A stretch of 16,480 nucleotides of DNA, taken from an uncultured Acetobacteraceae bacterium. GTDB lineage: Bacteria > Pseudomonadota > Alphaproteobacteria > Acetobacterales > Acetobacteraceae. Position numbers and translations under genes: made by a program. Below, piece after piece: positions 13,142 to 16,480 of the stretch (the first letter of the stretch is position 1; every line of letters starts with the position of its first letter). The notes beneath the pieces were generated by a model. The model made no database searches and was not told the DNA's origin. It worked only from the letters and a program-made list of their open reading frames with translations. The stretch lies in assembly GCA_903839965.1 (NCBI GenBank), contig CAIMEK010000309.1:1-16480 (forward strand), read 5' to 3'.

Positions 13142-16000
13142 ATGGCGGCGGGCGGTGCGCTTTTCCATGCTGCATCGATGTCAAGGGCTGCGGCCTGCTA
13201 CGCATCGACCATGGTGCGTGACATGACCAGGCGACGGCCGCCCATGCCGGAGGATGCGGCAGCGGGCCAGGCAGCATCCGAAATCTTCAGCAGCCGTCTC
13301 GGCTTGCGCCTGACGCCGCAAGGGCATCTTGGCTGTGAAGCTGCTGGCGGCGCGCCCGATATGGACGCGGCCGCGGCAGCGCGGATTGGCGGAGCGTTCG
13401 CCGGCGGCAGCGGACAGGGGCTGCTGCGGCTCGGCGCGGGCGAGGTGGGGCAGGCCCTGCCGCCGATGTTCGTGTGGTGGCGTGGCTTTGCCAGCCGCTA
13501 CGTGGCGGCGCTGTGCCTGCACGGTGGCGGCACGGAAGTGGAGGCAGCAGCGTCCGTTGTCGTGCCCGAGGTCCCGCCGCCGAGTGAAGGTGAACTTGTT
13601 TCGCTGGTGCTGACGGCACCCATGATGGCGGGCGCCGAATACCTGACACCGGACGTGCTCCGCGCCCTGTGGGCCGAGTTGGGGCAGGCGGTGGCGGCCT
13701 CCCTCGCGACGGCCGGCTCCGGTCTGCAGAACTTCCTGAAAGGGCTGAATCCGGCCTGGAACCTGGTTGGCCGCGTGCATTTCAATCTGGCGGAGAACCG
13801 TCGCGATCCGGACGCACCGTTCGCCTTCATGGCGACCTACACCACGCAGCTGTCGGCGCAGGCCCGCGCGCAGCACCTGCCGCTCGGCCAGGCGCTGCGC
13901 GAGTATGCCGGGGCGGTGAACCGCAGCAAGCTGTTGTCGCTTCTGCTTTCGGTACAGCGCGCCGCCGAGCGATGTGCCTGGCTGCGACCGATGATCGATG
14001 CCGGCGAAATTTTTCACCCGCTGCGCTGGAGTCCGCCGGAAGCGTCGCGCTTCCTGGCAAGTGCCGCCGAGTTGGAAAGTGCCGGCGTGGTCGTGCGCAT
14101 GCCCGCCACCTGGCGAGCCAGTCGCCCCGCACGCCCGCAGGTGACGGCGACGGTCGGTACGCGCGAGCCCGCGAAGCTCGGACTGGACGGGCTGCTGGAT
14201 TTCAACGTGGAGATGACGCTCGACGGCGACCCTCTGAGCGAACAAGAGATCCGGACGCTACTCGCCGGCACCGAGGGGCTGGTGCTGCTGCGTGGTCAAT
14301 GGGTCGAGGTGGACCACGAACGGCTGGAACGCACGCTGCGGCAGTTCCGGGCGGCGGAGGAACTGGCACGCGCACAGGGGCTGCCGTTCACCGAGGCGAT
14401 GCGGCTGCTGGCCGGCGTCGCCGACACAGACGACGCGACTGATGCCGAAGCGGCTGAGTGGTCGCGTGTGACCGCAGGGCCGTGGCTCGCGCAGACCCTG
14501 AAGGCGCTGCGTACCCCGGATGGCAGCGGCGCCGACCCGGGCCCGGCGCTGCACGGCACGTTGCGGCCCTATCAGAAGGCCGGCGTGCAGTGGTTGCATC
14601 TGCTGTCCGGGCTTGGGCTCGGCGCGTGCCTGGCCGACGACATGGGGCTCGGCAAGACCATCCAGGTCCTGGCGCTGCTGCTGGTGCAGCGCCAGCGCGG
14701 CGGCGGCGCCAGGCTGCCGCCCTGCCTGCTGGTGGCGCCGGCCTCGCTGCTCGCCAACTGGACTGCCGAGATCGAACGCTTCGCCCCCGGGATCGACGCG
14801 AAGATCGTGCATCCATCGGCGATGACGGCTGACCAGATGAAAACGTTCACGTCGGCGGATGCGGAAAGACTCGATCTGGCGATCACCAGCTATGGCACAC
14901 TGCTACGCATGAAAGTGCTGTCCGAGATCGCCTGGCGGCTGGTGATCCTGGATGAAGCGCAGGCGATCAAGAACCCGAGCGCCAAGCAGACCAGGGCGGC
15001 CAAGGCGCTGAAGGCGCGGGCGCGGATCGCGTTGACCGGCACGCCGGTCGAAAACAGCCTCGGCGATCTGTGGTCGATCTTCGATGTCATCAATCCCGGG
15101 CTGCTGGGAGGAGCAAAGCAGTTCACGGCCTTCACGAAAGGGCTGGCCGAACGGGCCGAGAACCCGTACGGGCCGCTGCGCGAGCTGGTGCGCCCCTACA
15201 TCCTGCGGCGCATGAAGACCGACCGCTCCGTCATCGCCGACCTGCCCGACAAAACCGAGGTCCGCGCGCATTGCCATCTCAGCCGCAAGCAGGCGGCGCT
15301 GTATGCGCAGGCCGTCGAAGATTTGCAGCACGGCCTGGAGGAAGCCGAAGGCATCCAGCGCAAGGGCGTGGTGCTGGCCATGCTGATGCGGCTCAAGCAG
15401 ATCTGCAACCATCCTTCCCAGTGGCTGAACGACGGCTCCTGGGCGGAAGCCGACAGCGGCAAGCTGGCGCGTCTGCGCGAGATCGCCGAGGTGGTGGCAT
15501 CGCGGCAGGAGAAGATGCTGGTGTTCACCCAGTTCCGCGAGGCCACCGCGCCGCTGGCCGCCTTCCTTGGAGGCATCTTCGGGCGATCGGGATTGGTGCT
15601 GCATGGCGCGACCGCGGTGAAACAACGCAAACTTCTGGTGCAGCGGTTCCAGGACGACGAGTCGGTGCCGTTCTTCGTGCTGTCGTTGAAGGCCGGCGGC
15701 GTGGGGCTGACGCTGACGGCGGCATCGCATGTCGTGCATTTCGATCGCTGGTGGAATCCGGCGGTGGAAAACCAGGCCACCGACCGGGCTTTCCGCATCG
15801 GCCAGAAGAAGAACGTACTGGTGCACAAATTCGTCTGCCGTGGCACGATCGAGGATAGAATCGATGCCATGCTCGAATCCAAGCAGGGAATGTCTGATGC
15901 GTTGCTGGCGGGTGCCGGGGAGGTCAGTCTGACCGAAATGACCGATGCGGCATTGTTGCGCCTGGTTGCTCTCGACCTGAGCGCCGCCATGAAGGACTGA
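13142..16000 (+). CDS. SNF2-family DEAD/DEAH-box helicase-like ATPase
   Basis: Large cytoplasmic DNA translocase, 952 residues from the earliest start. Residues about 45-430 are the family's own N-terminal region (LRLTPQGHLG, NPAWNLVGRVHFNLAENRRD, EIFHPLRWSPPEA, GLDGLLDFNVEMTLDGDPLS). The SNF2 ATPase core follows, with Walker A 'DDMGLGKT' (Lys505), DEAQ at 604-607 and 'ALTGTPVENSLGDLWSIFD'. The helicase C part has 'KMLVFTQF', 'SLKAGGVGLTLTAASHV' and motif VI 'QATDRAFRIGQ' (Arg882 and Arg885). All motifs are intact. The true start is unclear: ATG 13142, 13211, 13223 and 13244 are in frame, none with a good ribosome site, and the first 27 or so residues look non-coding. A SWIM-type gene follows after 5 bp, a pairing also seen in Bacillus subtilis ywqA-ywqB. 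The role is unknown; repair or transcription recycling (RapA-like) is usually suggested. Confidence 0.93.
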   Translation: MAAGGALFHAASMSRAAACYASTMVRDMTRRRPPMPEDAAAGQAASEIFSSRLGLRLTPQGHLGCEAAGGAPDMDAAAAARIGGAFAGGSGQGLLRLGAGEVGQALPPMFVWWRGFASRYVAALCLHGGGTEVEAAASVVVPEVPPPSEGELVSLVLTAPMMAGAEYLTPDVLRALWAELGQAVAASLATAGSGLQNFLKGLNPAWNLVGRVHFNLAENRRDPDAPFAFMATYTTQLSAQARAQHLPLGQALREYAGAVNRSKLLSLLLSVQRAAERCAWLRPMIDAGEIFHPLRWSPPEASRFLASAAELESAGVVVRMPATWRASRPARPQVTATVGTREPAKLGLDGLLDFNVEMTLDGDPLSEQEIRTLLAGTEGLVLLRGQWVEVDHERLERTLRQFRAAEELARAQGLPFTEAMRLLAGVADTDDATDAEAAEWSRVTAGPWLAQTLKALRTPDGSGADPGPALHGTLRPYQKAGVQWLHLLSGLGLGACLADDMGLGKTIQVLALLLVQRQRGGGARLPPCLLVAPASLLANWTAEIERFAPGIDAKIVHPSAMTADQMKTFTSADAERLDLAITSYGTLLRMKVLSEIAWRLVILDEAQAIKNPSAKQTRAAKALKARARIALTGTPVENSLGDLWSIFDVINPGLLGGAKQFTAFTKGLAERAENPYGPLRELVRPYILRRMKTDRSVIADLPDKTEVRAHCHLSRKQAALYAQAVEDLQHGLEEAEGIQRKGVVLAMLMRLKQICNHPSQWLNDGSWAEADSGKLARLREIAEVVASRQEKMLVFTQFREATAPLAAFLGGIFGRSGLVLHGATAVKQRKLLVQRFQDDESVPFFVLSLKAGGVGLTLTAASHVVHFDRWWNPAVENQATDRAFRIGQKKNVLVHKFVCRGTIEDRIDAMLESKQGMSDALLAGAGEVSLTEMTDAALLRLVALDLSAAMKD

Positions 16001-16005
16001 AAGCC

Positions 16006-16480
16006 ATGTTCAGCTATTACGGCGGATGGGCGCCATACGTATCCGCGGCCGAGCGTCGCCGGAAGGCTGAGCGCGCGATGGAGAAGCGGCGCAAGGCGGG
16101 TCATCCGGTAGCGCCGGTGAAGATTGCGGGGCGTGCGATTGTCACCACGTTCTGGGGCCAGGCGTGGTGCGACAACATGGCAAGCTACCACGACTACGAG
16201 AACCGCCTGCCGCGCGGGCGCACCTATGTACGCAATGGCTCGGTGGTCGATCTGCAGATTGCGCCGGGACGGGTCACGGCGGCGGTCAGCGGGTCGGAAC
16301 TCTATGATGTCACGGTCACCATCAAGGAGACGCCGAAGACGCAATGGACGGAAAATCTCTTCCGGCAGGAGCTGCAAATCTCAATTTCTCATACACTGGT
16401 GGCCGGCAGCAAGTCGGATAGGGGCAGTCAGATCGCCGGGTTTATCACTTACTGGATGGTGGCGGATGAAGTACAACTCC
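16006..16480 (+). CDS. SWIM zinc-finger family protein N-terminus, joined in frame to RimI-like sequence; runs off the window
   Basis: The frame opens 5 bp after the helicase stop with MFSYYGGWAPYVSAAERR, then 'TTFWGQAWCDNMASYHDYEN' and 'RLPRGRTYVRNGSVVDLQI', the usual N-terminus of SWIM zinc-finger proteins that partner this helicase. After Trp114 (16345-16347) the expected SWIM text (a block with C..C and IDSLVELLQG) is missing. Instead the frame reads 'TENLFRQELQISISHTLVA' and 'IAGFITYWMVADEVQL', which fits the internal part of RimI, the ribosomal protein S18-alanine N-acetyltransferase. A hand count gives about 53% GC after the switch against about 62% just before it. The CxC...CxH zinc motif is not reached. 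Either the gene is disrupted by recombination or the sequence is chimeric here. The SWIM half is secure; the RimI reading is fairly confident. Confidence 0.7.
   Translation, partial: MFSYYGGWAPYVSAAERRRKAERAMEKRRKAGHPVAPVKIAGRAIVTTFWGQAWCDNMASYHDYENRLPRGRTYVRNGSVVDLQIAPGRVTAAVSGSELYDVTVTIKETPKTQWTENLFRQELQISISHTLVAGSKSDRGSQIAGFITYWMVADEVQL

Overview
The window is high-GC bacterial DNA, most likely proteobacterial and probably an alphaproteobacterium such as an Acetobacteraceae relative. That guess rests on the GC-rich codon use, the style of the sugar ABC transporter and enolase-superfamily genes, and the IS630, IS256 and IS66-like debris; no rRNA or housekeeping marker is present to confirm it. 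No tRNA, rRNA, CRISPR array or complete insertion sequence was seen.

Layout. (1) 11-4217: a compact operon for uptake and breakdown of a sugar or sugar acid. It encodes a Tat-type solute-binding protein, two MalF/MalG-type permeases (ATGA overlap) and a mandelate-racemase-subgroup enzyme that keeps every catalytic residue. No ATPase gene is visible. (2) 4226-4396: a C-terminal stub of an FAD-dependent oxidoreductase, marking an old deletion or insertion junction. (3) 4556-10483: a complete citrate lyase operon in the order citC-citD-citE-citF-citX-citG, followed by an overlapping alpha/beta serine hydrolase where E. coli has the citT transporter. CitD carries the prosthetic group, CitE and CitF are the catalytic subunits, CitG and CitX make and attach the prosthetic group, and CitC acetylates it. 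(4) 10484-13123: a scar zone with an IS630 C-terminal remnant, an IS256 C-terminal remnant (frameshifted, with a 54-nt in-frame hairpin insert), an intact MFS transporter on the minus strand, a short TraR/DksA-like remnant and an IS66-like transposase N-terminal remnant. (5) 13142-16480: a SNF2-family helicase followed by the start of a SWIM zinc-finger partner. The partner's reading frame changes, near 16347, into sequence resembling RimI acetyltransferase from another lineage, so the window end may be chimeric.

The most interesting point is the hydrolase translationally coupled to citG. Citrate lyase is active only when its ACP thiol is acetylated. CitC performs the acetylation, and a specific deacetylase (EC 3.1.2.16) that switches the enzyme off was described biochemically in the purple bacterium Rhodopseudomonas (now Rubrivivax) gelatinosa. 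As far as I know, no gene is firmly assigned to that activity. The hydrolase has a full Ser-Asp-His triad and is a good candidate; this is inference from context, not proof.
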